Positions 27,048-37,500 of a DNA stretch of 64,000 bases are shown here, in pieces. How positions within the stretch are numbered: position 1 is the stretch's first letter; each line of letters starts with the position of its first letter. Source of the DNA: Tenacibaculum sp. M341. Lineage in GTDB: Bacteria; Bacteroidota; Bacteroidia; Flavobacteriales; Flavobacteriaceae. The notes under the pieces are model-generated. The model was not told the origin of the DNA and ran no database searches. It saw only the letters and a list, made by a program, of their open reading frames with translations. Position numbers and translations under genes: made by a program. The stretch is taken from contig NZ_SJXJ01000006.1 of NCBI RefSeq assembly GCF_004337695.1, forward strand, positions 1 to 64,000, in the 5' to 3' direction.

Positions 27048-27061
27048 GTTTCACGTGGAAC
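27048..27061. promoter_or_regulatory. parS-like site with canonical CACGTG core
   Basis: GTTTCACGTGGAAC, one base away from the palindrome GTTCCACGTGGAAC and an exact fit to the parS half-site alternatives known from Bacillus (GTTNCACGTGAAAC). It marks the left edge of the repeat region. Confidence 0.7.
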
Positions 27062-27094
27062 TAAATCTTATTTGATAATTCAAAAATATGAAAT

Positions 27095-27108
27095 GTTCCT
27101 CGTGGAAC
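27095..27108. promoter_or_regulatory. parS-like site
   Basis: GTTCCTCGTGGAAC, one mismatch to the palindromic parS core. 47 bp from the first site. Confidence 0.6.
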
Positions 27109-27138
27109 GTTTCATGTTTTTTGATTTTTTTTAAATAT

Positions 27139-28686
27139 GTTCCATGTGGAACGATGTTGGATTGTGATTCTATGATTTTCGGTTATTCTCTTTTTATGAA
27201 TTAGATTTATTTTTTTATTTTAAGGTCGAGTATCGTTTTTGAGTATGAAGTTTGATTTAGTTTTTAAAGGTGTTTTTAATTGTTATGGTTTATATGTTTT
27301 ATGTGGAACGATGTTAGTGTGTGTTCTTTTTATCTTGTATTGTTGTTTCTATTATGTTTTAAATTGATTATAATTTTAAGGATGAGTATTGCTCTTTTAT
27401 ACGAGGCTTGATTTAGTTTTTAAAGGTGTTTCTAATTGTTATGATTGATATGTTTCATGTGGAACGATGTTAGTGTGTATTCCTTTTATCTTGTATTGTT
27501 GTTTCTATTATGTTTTAAATTGATTATAATTTTAAGGATGAGTATTGTTCTTTTATACGAGGCTTGATTTAGTTTTTAAAGATGTTTCTAATTGTTATGA
27601 TTGATATGTTTCATGTGGAACGATGTTAGTGTGTATTCTTTTTATCCTGTATTATTATCTTTATTAAGTTTTAAATAGTTTTTGATTTTAAGGTCGAGTA
27701 TTGTTCTTAAGTACGAGTTTTGATTAGTTTTTTTAAAGTGTTTCTAATTGTTGATATTGATATGTTTCATGTGGAACGATGTTAGTGTGTATTCCTTTTG
27801 TCTTTTATTATTATCTCTGTTAAGTTTTAATTAGGTTTTAATTTTAAGGTTAAATATTGTTCTTTAGTATGAGATTTGATTTAGTTTTAAAGATGTTTCT
27901 AATTGTTGATATTGATATGTTTCATGTGGAACGATGTTAGTGTGTATTCTTTTTATCCTGTATTGTTATCTCTATTAAGTTTTAAATTGGTTTTAATTTT
28001 TAGGTTTAATATTGTTTTTTAGTACGAGTTTTGATCTAGTTTTTAAAGGTGTTTCTAATTGTTATGATTGATATGTTTCATGTGGAACGATATTAGTGTG
28101 TGTTCTTTTTATCCTTTATTGTTAACTTTATTATGTTTTTAATAGGTTTTGATTTTAAGGTTGAGTATTGTTTTTTAGTACGAGGTTTGATTTAGTTTTT
28201 AAAGATGTTTTTAATTGTTATGGTTGATATGTTTCATGTGGAACGACGTTAGTGTGTGTTCCTTTTATCTTTTATTATCATCTTTATTATAGTTTAAATA
28301 GAATTTAACTTTAAGGTTCAGTATTGTTCTTTATTACGAGTTTTGATTTAGTTTTTAAAGGTGTTTCTAATTGTTATGATTGATATGTTTCATGTTGAAC
28401 GATGTTAGTGTGTGTTCCTTTTATCTTTTATTGTTATCTCTATTATGGTTTAAATAGATTTTAATTTTAAGGTCGAGTCTTGTTCTTTAGTACAAGGTTT
28501 GATTTAGTTTTTAAAGGTGTTTCTAGTTGTTATGATTGATATGTTTCATGTGGAACGATGTTAGTGCGTATTCCTTTTATCTCCTATTATTATCTCTATT
28601 ATGTTTTAAATAGATTTTAATTCCAAGATCAAGTTTTGTTTTGTAGTTCAAATTTTTATATAGATTTCGAAGTATTTTATAGCTAT
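27139..28686 (+). repeat. Tandem repeat array, family A: ten units of about 156 bp, each with one parS-like 14-mer
   Basis: parS-like sites start at 27139, 27296, 27452, 27608, 27764, 27919, 28075, 28231, 28387 and 28543. The step is 155-157 bp. The consensus around each is GTTTCATGTGGAACGATGTT, always in this orientation, with the central CACGTG of parS changed to CATGTG. Seven copies are identical over 14 bp. The sequence between sites is also repeated (TAGTGTGTATTCCTTTTATC, then a TTTTAAGG-AGTATTGTTCTTTAGTACGAG-like block, then TTTCTAATTGTTATGATTGA), very T-rich and C-poor on the plus strand. No reading frame is conserved across units. Confidence 0.95.
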
Positions 28687-30370
28687 GTTTCATGTTGAAC
28701 GATGTTAGATTTATATCCTTTTTATCGTTTTTCTCTTGTTGTTTTTTTGCTGGTTCTATTTTTTAAGTGTTTTTTATATGTTTCTTTAAAGTGGAATAAG
28801 CTGTTTTTGGAAGTGTTTTTAAATGTTTTGATAGCTATGTTTCATGTGGAACGATGTTGTATTTATATCCTTTTTATCGTTTTTTCTCCTTTTGTTTTCT
28901 TTAGCTGATTCTATTTTTAAGTGCGTTTTATGCGCTTCCATAAAGTTAAATAAGCTGTTTTTAGAAGTGTTTTTAAATGTTTTGATAGCTATGTTTCATG
29001 TGGAACGATGTTGTATTTATATCCTTTTTATCGTTTTTTCTCCTTTTGTTTTCTTTAGCTGATTCTGTTTTTAAGTGCGTTTTATGCGCTTCCATAAAGG
29101 GAAATAAGCTGTTTTTAGAAGTGTTTTTAATTGTTTTTATAACTATGTTTCATGTAGAATGATGTTGTGTTTATATTCTTTTTCTATCGTTTTTCTTCTG
29201 TTGTTTTCTTTTGCTGTTTCTTTTTTTAAGGATGTATTATATGTTTTCATAAAGTTAAATAAGCTGTTTTTAGAAGTAATTTAATTGTTTTGATAGCTAT
29301 GTTTCATGTGAAACGATGTTGGATTTATATCCTTTTATCGTTTTTCTCTTGTTTTTTTTTAGCTGGTTCTATTTTTTAAGTCCGTTTTATATGTTTGCAC
29401 AAAGAGAAATAAGCTGTTTTTGGAAGTGTTTTTAATTGTTTTTATAACTATGTTTCATGTAACGATGTTGAATTTTTATTCTTTTATTGTTTTTCTCTTG
29501 TTGTTTTTTTAGCTGATTCTGTTTTTTAAGTGCGTTTTATATGTTTCTTTAAAGTGAAATAAGCTGTTTTTTAGAAGTGTTTTTAATTGTATTGATAGCT
29601 ATGTTTCAAGTGGAACGATGTTGTGTTTATATCCTTTTTATCGTTTTTTTCCTGTTTTATTTTTAAGTGCGTTTTATACGTTTCTATAAAGTGAAATAAA
29701 CTGTTTTAGAATTGATTTAATTGTATTGATAGCTATGTTTCATGTGGAACGATGTTGTATTTTTACCGTTTATATCGTTTTTTCTCCTGTTGTTTTCTTA
29801 AGCTAATTCTATTTTAAGGGTGTTTTATATGTTCTTAAAAAGAGATATATGCTGTTTTTAGAATTGATTTAATTGTTTTGATAGCTATGTTTCATGTGTA
29901 ATGATGTTGTATTTATATCTTTTTTATCGTTTTTATCCTGTTGTTTTTTTAGCTGATGCTATTTTTAAGTGCGTTTTATACGCTTCCATAAAGTTAAATA
30001 AGCTGTTTTTAGAAGTGTTTTTAATTGTTTTTATAATTATGTTTCATGTGGAACGATGTTGAGTTTATATCCTTTTTATCCTTTTTATCGTTTTTTTCTT
30101 TAATTGATTCAATTTTTAAGTGCATTTTATATGTTTTTATAAAGATATATATGCTGTTTTTAGAAGTGTTTTAATTGTTTTGTTAGCCATGTTTCATATC
30201 GAATGATGTTGTGTTTATATTATTTTTTATCGTTTTTCTTCTGTTGTTTTCTTTAACTGATTCTATTTTAAAGTGCGTTTTATACGTTTCTATAAAGTGA
30301 AATAAGTTGTTTCTAGAAGTGTTTTTGATAGTTTCTATAGCTATGTTTTATGTGGTGATATGTTGTCTTC
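28687..30370 (+). repeat. Tandem repeat array, family B: twelve units of about 152 bp, each with one parS-like 14-mer
   Basis: Sites start at 28687, 28839, 28993, 29147, 29301, 29452, 29603, 29737, 29889, 30041, 30191 and 30345, spaced 134-154 bp. The 14-mer and its right flank GATGTT are the same as in family A, but the spacer is different (TATATCCTTTTTATCGTTTT, TTTAAGTGCGTTTTATGCGC, AAATAAGCTGTTTTTAGAAG, TTTTGATAGCTAT before each site). Several sites have decayed: 29147 (GTAGAAT), 29452 (2-bp loss), 29889, 30191 and 30345. The decay grows towards the right end. Only the site is shared between the two families, which suggests that it is the functional part. Confidence 0.95.
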
Positions 30371-30597
30371 AATTGATTCTGTTTTTAAGGATGTTTTTAT
30401 CGTGTTTTAGGATTTACCGCAAGCTTTTTAGAAGTGTTTTTATTTAAAAAATAGCTTGTATTTATATCAATGATATCTTTTTATAATCTCTTATTCTCTT
30501 CCTTTTCTCTTAAATATTTTGATTAATTAGTTGTTTTTTGCTTTTAATAACGATAATAATAGAATTCTAAAGTTGTCTTTATTTAATAGATATAAAT

Positions 30598-30636
30598 AAA
30601 AAAGGCTGTTTACTCATTCGAATAAACAGCCTTTTT
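30598..30636 (-). terminator. Rho-independent terminator of mnmG
   Basis: Stem AAAGGCTGTTTA / TAAACAGCCTTT with an A-run on the left, giving a U-tract in the leftward mnmG transcript. Confidence 0.88.
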
Positions 30637-30665
30637 AGCTATTGTTTTAATGTTTTTAAAACTAA

Positions 30666-32543
30666 TTATCTCCCCATATAAACTAGTAAAACCGAAATAT
30701 CACTAGGAGAAACACCACTAATTCTACTTGCTTGTGATATACTAGTTGGTTTTATATTGTTAAGCTTTTCACGAGCTTCATATGATAATGATTTTACTTT
30801 AGAATAATCAAAACTTGAAGGAATAGGTACATTTTCAAGTCTGTTTAATTTATCAGCATTGCTTTTTTCTTTCTCTATATAACCAGAGTATTTTAAATGT
30901 ATTTCTACTTGCTCTACAATCTCTTCATCGATGCTGTTATTTGTAATATATTTATTTAATTTTTCAATACTTAATAAGTCTTCAAACTTTAATTGAGGTC
31001 TAGAAGCAATCTTATAAAGCTTCATTGATTGGTTAATTAAAGCTGAGTTTTTAGCTTCTAAAATAGGGTTCACATCCTCTTTAGTAATGCTTAAATTCTT
31101 AATAAATTCGATTAAATCAGCTGTTTTTTGCTTCTTTTCATCTACTCTATCCATACGCTCTTTTGATGCTAAACCTATCTCAAATGCCCTTGGAGTTAGT
31201 CTTAAATCAGCATTATCTTGACGTAATAAGGTTCTATATTCAGCTCTAGAAGTAAACATTCTATATGGTTCTTCAGTACCTTTAGTAATCAAATCATCAA
31301 TTAATACACCTATATAAGCTTCACTCCTTTTTAAAATAAAAGGTTCTTTATTTTGAGTCTTTAAAGCAGCATTTATACCTGCCATCAATCCTTGTGATGC
31401 TGCTTCTTCATAACCAGTAGTACCGTTTATTTGACCTGCAAAGAATAGGTTTTTAATCAATTTAGTTTCTAAAGAATGCGTTAATTGTGTTGGTGGAAAA
31501 TAATCATATTCTATAGCATAACCGTATCTGAAAAATTTTACATTTTCAAAACCAGGAATAGATCGAATAGCTTTATCCTGTACATCTTCAGGTAAAGAAG
31601 TAGAAAAACCATTTACATATATCTCAACAGTACTCCATCCCTCTGGTTCAACAAATATTTGATGTCTTTCTTTGTCTGCAAAACGATTGATTTTATCTTC
31701 TACAGAAGGACAATAACGTGGTCCTGTAGACTTAATTCTACCATTAAACATAGGAGATCGATCAAAACCTTCTCTTAATAAATTGTGTGTAGTTTGATTT
31801 GTGTACGTTAAAAAACAAGAACGTTGCTTCTTTAATGGTGCTGTAGTTGGTAAATAAGAGAATTTTTCAGGGTTTTCATCACCTGGTTGTTCAGTCATTT
31901 TTGAATAATCTAACGATCTTCCATCAACTCTTGGAGGTGTTCCAGTCTTCATTCTACCAGATTCAAAACCTTTTTCAACTAAATCTTCTGTAATTCCAGT
32001 TGAAGCTCCTTCTCCAGCTCTACCACCACCAAAAGTTTTCTCTCCTATATGAATTAATCCATTTAAGAAAGTACCAGCAGTTAAAATAACCGTTTTAGCT
32101 TTTATTTCTAACCCAAGATTCGTTTTTACACCAGTAATTTTATCACCATTGAATATAAGACCATTCACAGAATCTTGATAAAAATCTAAATTATCTGTTT
32201 GTTCTAATAAATTCCTCCAACATTCTGCAAATTGCATCCTGTCAGATTGAGCTCTAGGACTCCACATTGCAGGTCCTTTCGATTTGTTAAGCATTTTAAA
32301 TTGAATAGCAGTTTTATCGGTAACAATACCACTATAACCACCAAGTGCATCAATTTCTCTTACAATTTGTCCTTTAGCAATACCACCCATTGCAGGATTA
32401 CAACTCATTTGTGCAATATTTTGCAAATTCATTGTAATTAATAATGTTCTAGCGCCCATATTAGCACTTGCAGCAGCAGCTTCACTTCCGGCATGTCCAC
32501 CTCCTACTACAATAACATCATATACTGTTGTAAATAAACTCAT
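30666..32543 (-). CDS. mnmG: tRNA uridine 5-carboxymethylaminomethyl modification enzyme MnmG (GidA)
   Basis: 625 residues, full length. With MnmE it adds the carboxymethylaminomethyl group at wobble U34 of certain tRNAs, using FAD and folate. FAD motif GGGHAGSEAA starts at residue 14, QMSCNPAMGGIAKG and GTPPRVDGRSLDYSKM are family blocks, with FFAGQINGTTGYEEAASQGL and the C-terminal SGVSPSDISVLLVYMGR. In many bacteria this gene lies near oriC, in line with the parS-like sites on both sides. Confidence 0.97.
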   Translation of the reverse strand: MSLFTTVYDVIVVGGGHAGSEAAAASANMGARTLLITMNLQNIAQMSCNPAMGGIAKGQIVREIDALGGYSGIVTDKTAIQFKMLNKSKGPAMWSPRAQSDRMQFAECWRNLLEQTDNLDFYQDSVNGLIFNGDKITGVKTNLGLEIKAKTVILTAGTFLNGLIHIGEKTFGGGRAGEGASTGITEDLVEKGFESGRMKTGTPPRVDGRSLDYSKMTEQPGDENPEKFSYLPTTAPLKKQRSCFLTYTNQTTHNLLREGFDRSPMFNGRIKSTGPRYCPSVEDKINRFADKERHQIFVEPEGWSTVEIYVNGFSTSLPEDVQDKAIRSIPGFENVKFFRYGYAIEYDYFPPTQLTHSLETKLIKNLFFAGQINGTTGYEEAASQGLMAGINAALKTQNKEPFILKRSEAYIGVLIDDLITKGTEEPYRMFTSRAEYRTLLRQDNADLRLTPRAFEIGLASKERMDRVDEKKQKTADLIEFIKNLSITKEDVNPILEAKNSALINQSMKLYKIASRPQLKFEDLLSIEKLNKYITNNSIDEEIVEQVEIHLKYSGYIEKEKSNADKLNRLENVPIPSSFDYSKVKSLSYEAREKLNNIKPTSISQASRISGVSPSDISVLLVYMGR

Positions 32544-32582
32544 CTTTTATAAACTATTTTCTTGAATTTCGTGAAATAAAAA

Positions 32583-32606
32583 AGTCCGTTCCACGTGGAA
32601 CGGACT
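32583..32606. promoter_or_regulatory. Perfect parS palindrome that also forms the ybeY terminator
   Basis: The 24 bp read the same on both strands. The central 14 bp (32588-32601) are GTTCCACGTGGAAC, a perfect palindromic parS core, extended on each side by GTCC/GGAC. On the minus strand it is followed by six T, so in RNA it would fold as an intrinsic terminator stem directly overlapping the ybeY stop codon. Confidence 0.8.
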
Positions 32607-33018
32607 ACAAATTTAAGGTTTTTAAACAACTATTTTCTTTGTCTCTCATTAATTGTTTTTGCTCGTCGGTCTTATCTTTATATCCCATGTAATGTAAAAC
32701 TCCATGAATTATTACCCGATGTAATTCTTCTTTAAAAGAAACATTATATGTTGTTGCATTTTCTTTAACTCTATCAATAGAAATAAAAATATCACCAGAT
32801 ATTAATTTTCCAAGAGTATAATCAAAACTAATAATATCAGTAAAGGTGTCGTGTTCTAAAAATTCTACATTAATTTTATGTAAATACGCATCATCACAAA
32901 AAATGTAATTAATTTCTCCTAACTCAAAATCTTCTTTTTCTACACAATCCAGAATCCAATTTGATGTTTTCTCCTCCTCTTCTAAATTAAAATCTAATTC
33001 GTAATTAAAATGTATCAT
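32605..33018 (-). CDS. ybeY: Endoribonuclease YbeY
   Basis: 137 residues. A zinc-dependent RNase of the UPF0054 family needed for 16S rRNA 3' maturation and ribosome quality control. The metal motif is HGVLHYMGYKDKTDEQKQLM: two His are present and the third ligand position of E. coli (His in GYDH) is Asp here, as is usual in Bacteroidota homologs. Its start overlaps the end of the upstream secreted protein gene by 14 bp. Confidence 0.93.
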   Translation of the reverse strand: MIHFNYELDFNLEEEEKTSNWILDCVEKEDFELGEINYIFCDDAYLHKINVEFLEHDTFTDIISFDYTLGKLISGDIFISIDRVKENATTYNVSFKEELHRVIIHGVLHYMGYKDKTDEQKQLMRDKENSCLKTLNL

Positions 33019-34405
33019 TAAATAATTCTATCGTTTTATTTTTTTTAGAATACGCCATATATCTAAATCCGTTGTTGGTAAAACAGTAAGATTTTAAATA
33101 ATAGTTGTTATTATTTCTGAATTTTTTAGCGTATTTGTCTTTATTTATCTTTTTGTAAATAGTTTCAGGTAATTTTTTATTTAAAATAGTACCGTTTTCA
33201 GAAACTAATATTTCAAAACTATAATTATTAGTGCTAGTTTTTACTAGGTCAAAGGTAAAGTCATTCGTTGGATTAGGACCATGAAAACTTGAAGAATTTA
33301 TCATAAAATCTTTCTGATTTAGTCTCCAAAGCTTTTCTTGTTGTTGAAAAAACCACCAATGACGATTTACATCATTAAAATAGTAGTTTAAATAACTAAA
33401 ACGTACACGGTAATTATCATCAATAGTTTTATTAACTGTAATAGTTGGACTAGTTCTTTGAAGATACATTTCAGTTAAGAATTTAGGAATTCCAAGAAAG
33501 TTTTTATTGTAATCTAAGTCAGATGTAGTAAAAGAACTGTCTATTTTAATAGAATTTACCAATTTATTTTGAGCAATATCATTTATTTGAAGCGAAGCAA
33601 AATCTTTATTTAAGCTTAATTGATATACTTTTTTATCAGTAAAATAGCTAGCCATCTTTTTAAAAGAGATTGTATCTGCTTTTTTTACAGTAATCATTCT
33701 TTTATTTACTACAATTGAATTCCCTTCATAATTCAATTCATAAATATTTGTAGTAAGGGTTTTAGGTGAATCTTTTGTGAAAACTAAACCTTTATTTGAA
33801 AGATAAATTTTATTTTTTTTGTTAGATCCATTAAAAACAAACTCATCAGTTCTTACTGCTGTTAATGTTTTGTGATTTAAAAACCTATAAATTTCATCCT
33901 CTTTTCCTTTAAAACTGTACTTATAACTCTTATTATTTAGTCCAGAAAATTGTTTAATAGTAAAATTATTTTTGTTTTTGTAGAGTAAAGTACTGCTACC
34001 TTCAACTTCAAAAGAACCTAAAAAGTTATTATGTGATTGTGGTTCTTTTTTAAGAACACTATTTGTTTTTGTATTGATATTTACTTCTATTAATTCCTTT
34101 TCAGATGCTTTAGGTCTGTAAAAAACAGAAACGATTTCACCCTTTTTATGAAAAGAAACAATTTCTATTTGTTTTTTGTTTTCAATTAATGGAAGTTTTT
34201 CAACTTTTTCACCATCAAATAAGTAAGGATGTAAAGTATATTGTTTATTTGAGGTGTTCAAACTAAAGATTAAGTGTAATGATAAATCTTCAGAAAGTTT
34301 GCCAGACAAAGTTTTCTTTACAGTAAAATTTTCTGGTAGACGGATCGTATTAGCAAAAATAAAGTTTGTAAGTAATACGATAATTAAAAAATGTTTTTTA
34401 GCCAT
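33005..34405 (-). CDS. Secreted protein of unknown function
   Basis: 466 residues with a signal peptide ending FIFA. The remainder is beta-rich (FTVKKTLSGKLSEDLSLHLI, repeated short strands with Lys/Asn-rich turns) and resembles beta-propeller-like repeats, but no known family was recognised. It lies in a conserved-looking run DUF4175 gene, this gene, ybeY, mnmG, all leftwards; it overlaps ybeY by 14 bp and starts 125 bp after the DUF4175 gene. Confidence 0.65.
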   Translation of the reverse strand: MAKKHFLIIVLLTNFIFANTIRLPENFTVKKTLSGKLSEDLSLHLIFSLNTSNKQYTLHPYLFDGEKVEKLPLIENKKQIEIVSFHKKGEIVSVFYRPKASEKELIEVNINTKTNSVLKKEPQSHNNFLGSFEVEGSSTLLYKNKNNFTIKQFSGLNNKSYKYSFKGKEDEIYRFLNHKTLTAVRTDEFVFNGSNKKNKIYLSNKGLVFTKDSPKTLTTNIYELNYEGNSIVVNKRMITVKKADTISFKKMASYFTDKKVYQLSLNKDFASLQINDIAQNKLVNSIKIDSSFTTSDLDYNKNFLGIPKFLTEMYLQRTSPTITVNKTIDDNYRVRFSYLNYYFNDVNRHWWFFQQQEKLWRLNQKDFMINSSSFHGPNPTNDFTFDLVKTSTNNYSFEILVSENGTILNKKLPETIYKKINKDKYAKKFRNNNNYYLKSYCFTNNGFRYMAYSKKNKTIELFNDTF

Positions 34406-34530
34406 TTTAATTCATTTTATACTACTTCTCCAAAAAAGAGTCTTATAAAGTTAATTATTAATTATTCTTTTTGAAAAAGTTTTTTTCTTTTTTTAATTCA
34501 TTGTTTTTTTAGGGGTTAAGGTGTGTTACC

Positions 34531-37500
34531 TTAATTGTTTCTTTTAAAATATTCCTGTACTTTTTTCTTATATTGTTGTTTTAATGGTAATGATTGACGG
34601 TTTAAGATTTCTGTTTGATTATAAAATTGTTTTTTAAATTTAATTTCCTCTGCCCTATTTTTGTTATACTGAATCAAATTGCTTGTAGATTTACGTTTTT
34701 TGTCTCTTCCTTGTTGAAAAGTAGCCTTATCAAGCTTCAATAATTCATAGTTTAATCTTTGCATACGCTGAAGTGTACCTTGGGTAAAACCTTTTTCTAA
34801 AATTTCATTTTCTAATTGTTCCATTTCTTTCAATGCTTTTTTAGCTTGTCCGTTGCCTTCTTTTCCATTTTTATTGATGGCGTCTTCTAATTGTTGTCTT
34901 AATTCACTTTGTTCTTTATATATTTTATAGAGTTCTCCATTTAAGTCTTCATTCTTTTGCTCTCCATCTTTACCATTTTGCCCGTTTTGACCATTTTTTC
35001 CAGACTCTTCTCCTTTTTGTTCGCCTTTTTTACCATTTTTTCCATCTTTTGGATCACCTTCTTTTCCTTTTTGTTGCATACCTTTTTGCATTTGCTTCAT
35101 TAAATCCTCTTGTTTCTGAATAATATCTGGTAAGCTAAAAGAGTCTTTTCCTTTTCCTCCTTTTCCTTGACCACTACTAGGATTAGGGTTTTGCATTGCA
35201 TCTAAAGTATTACTTAACATATCAGCAAGTTCATTAGCAGAAGTCATTACATAACGTTGATTAGAAATACCATTTCTAAACCTACTTTCAGTAAAATTTT
35301 CTAAAGATTGATCTAAATTATAATGCGCATTCGCTAAATGATCTTGTATATCTGAAGAAATGTCTGGTACACGCATTGAAAGCACAAATAAACTATCATC
35401 AATATGTTCAAAATAGGTTTTTAATTGATATTGCTTACGTAAGTTTTTACCAAAACTTGGATGAGATGATGTTGTATTCGAAAAATCATCCATTAAATTT
35501 TCTTGATCAAAAGAAAATGTAATTAAGTTTTCAACGATACTTCTTAAATCTTCCATGTTTTCTTCTTCCATTTCACTACTCATCATTTGCATAGATTGTT
35601 GCATTTTCTGACTCATCTGTTGCATTTTTTTAGCAGCTTTTTTCTGGTTTTTCTTAGCTTCTTGGCTTTGTTGTTTTTCAATGTTTTCCTTGGCTTTATT
35701 CAGATCATTATCCGTTTTTTTCTGTAAATCTTTATTCTCAGGAATGTCCATTGGATCTTTTAATTTTTCATTTTCTTTTTTCAAGTTTTTTAAGTCTTCT
35801 TTTACCTTATCAAATTCTTTCTGAATTTTATTTTGTTCTTCTTTTGTGCTTTCTTTTTTACTTAATTCCTCTTGTTTTTTAGCAAGATCTTGTAGCTTTT
35901 CAGCAACCTGATTCATTTTTTGTTGTACATAATAGCGTTTAGCTAATTCTAACACACGCTCTAAACTTTTTTCTTGTTGCTTATTTTGCTGAGCTAATTC
36001 TTTCGTTTTTTTAATTAAATCTTCTTTATTTAATTTTTCAGCCATTTTTTTAAGCTCATCTAATAGCTTTTGTTGTTTGTCTAATTTTTTAAGCTCTTCT
36101 ATTCTCTTTTGTATATTTTCTTTTTTCTTTTGTAAATCTTCGTTTTCTTCTTTCTTTTCTGAAAAATTTTCTTGTAAATTTTTAGTTTGACGTTGCATCA
36201 TTTGCTTGTATTGTTCTTGACGCTCTACAAGCTTCTGAATCTTTTTCTGATCGTTCCAATTCATGTTCTTTTTATGCTGTAAATCAGACTGTATTTTCTC
36301 TAATTCCTTTTTGTTATCCTTTTGATTTTCAAGTGAATTCTGTAAGTTATTTAAATGATTTTCTTGCTCTCTTAATAACTCATTTTCAAGTTCTTCATCT
36401 GTTTTTTTACGATAAGAAAACTTTCTACTTGTAGCTTCTTTTCTGCCATTTACAGCATCATTATCAAAAACTCTAAAGTACATTTCATAATCAACACCTT
36501 GTTCTAATTGTAAATCGCCTGGAAACTTTGTAAAAAAGCTCTGAAAAGCTTCTTTATTTGTTTTAATCGGTTTAATTAATTGATTTTTAGGTGATTTTAT
36601 GTTGTAATAAACCATTTCTAGTTTACTTATTCCATAATCATCCGTTATTTGTCCGGCAAAATAAACGGGTCCACGTGAAACACTATCAATATTAGTTTTT
36701 ACACTAATGCTAGGTTTTTCATCTTGAATAGTATTGATAGCGAATTGTAATTTTTCGTAATTTTTTAATTTTTTATTAGATGTACTTATTTGATAATCAG
36801 TGTTTTGTTTTATTTTTTTCTGATAACTAAATGTATTATCATCTTCTTTTTTGAAGTTATTTTGAATAGAATCTTGTTCGTAAGTAACTGATTCAGTTTC
36901 TGTTGTACTAACTAACCAAGTAACACGAGTTCCTTCAGGAACAGTGATATTAGTAGCATTTGGCAAAGTTTTAGATGATTTTTTAAGATAGGAAGGATAA
37001 TTAATTTTAATGCTAATATTTTGAATACTAGGAGTTTTTACAATATTAATTCGGTGTTCATTAGAAGTAATATTATTAGCTTTTACATAAAAATCAGTAT
37101 CAGAATCTATTTTATCAAAAGTGTATGAAAACAAACCCGCTCCGTTATTATCTAAGTAATATTCTTGATTGTTAAAGTGAATTTTAGCGTCTTCAGGAAT
37201 CACATTTCCTTTGGTTTCAACATAAATAGTTAACGGATTTCCTTGTATAACTTCTAAATTTTTATTGGTAAGATTAAAATAGAAAGGCGCTGGTGGTTGA
37301 TAAGCAACACTATGGTTTACCACTCTATTAAAACTCTGCGATAATTTATCACTTACACCAGTAAGAAGAGTTATAATCCATATAAACAAAGGGATAGCAA
37401 GATATTTTAAGTACTTGATATTTACTGAAAAATTGATAGCTTTTACAAAAGGAATTGGTTGTAATTCATTCGCTTTTTGTTCAATACTAGCCAATAATAA

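Noticed and set aside
28702..29062. Two overlapping open frames with nearly the same hydrophobic protein (ending YILFIVFSPFVFFS)
   Set aside because: They lie inside the tandem array, and the identical endings arise because the repeat unit recurs with a period that keeps the frame. No other unit keeps it open, so they are not genes.
27037..30370. CRISPR array
   Set aside because: The conserved element is about 20 bp but the spacers are themselves repeated and about 135 bp long, and no cas genes are present.
32232..32441. 69-codon frame opposite mnmG
   Set aside because: Antisense shadow of a clear, conserved gene.
36669..36682. GTCCACGTGAAAC inside the DUF4175 gene as an extra parS site
   Set aside because: Several mismatches to both parS forms and it lies in a coding region; similar chance matches occur at 40586 in gltX and 62546 in mfd, where Ser-Arg-Gly codons give TCACGTGGA.
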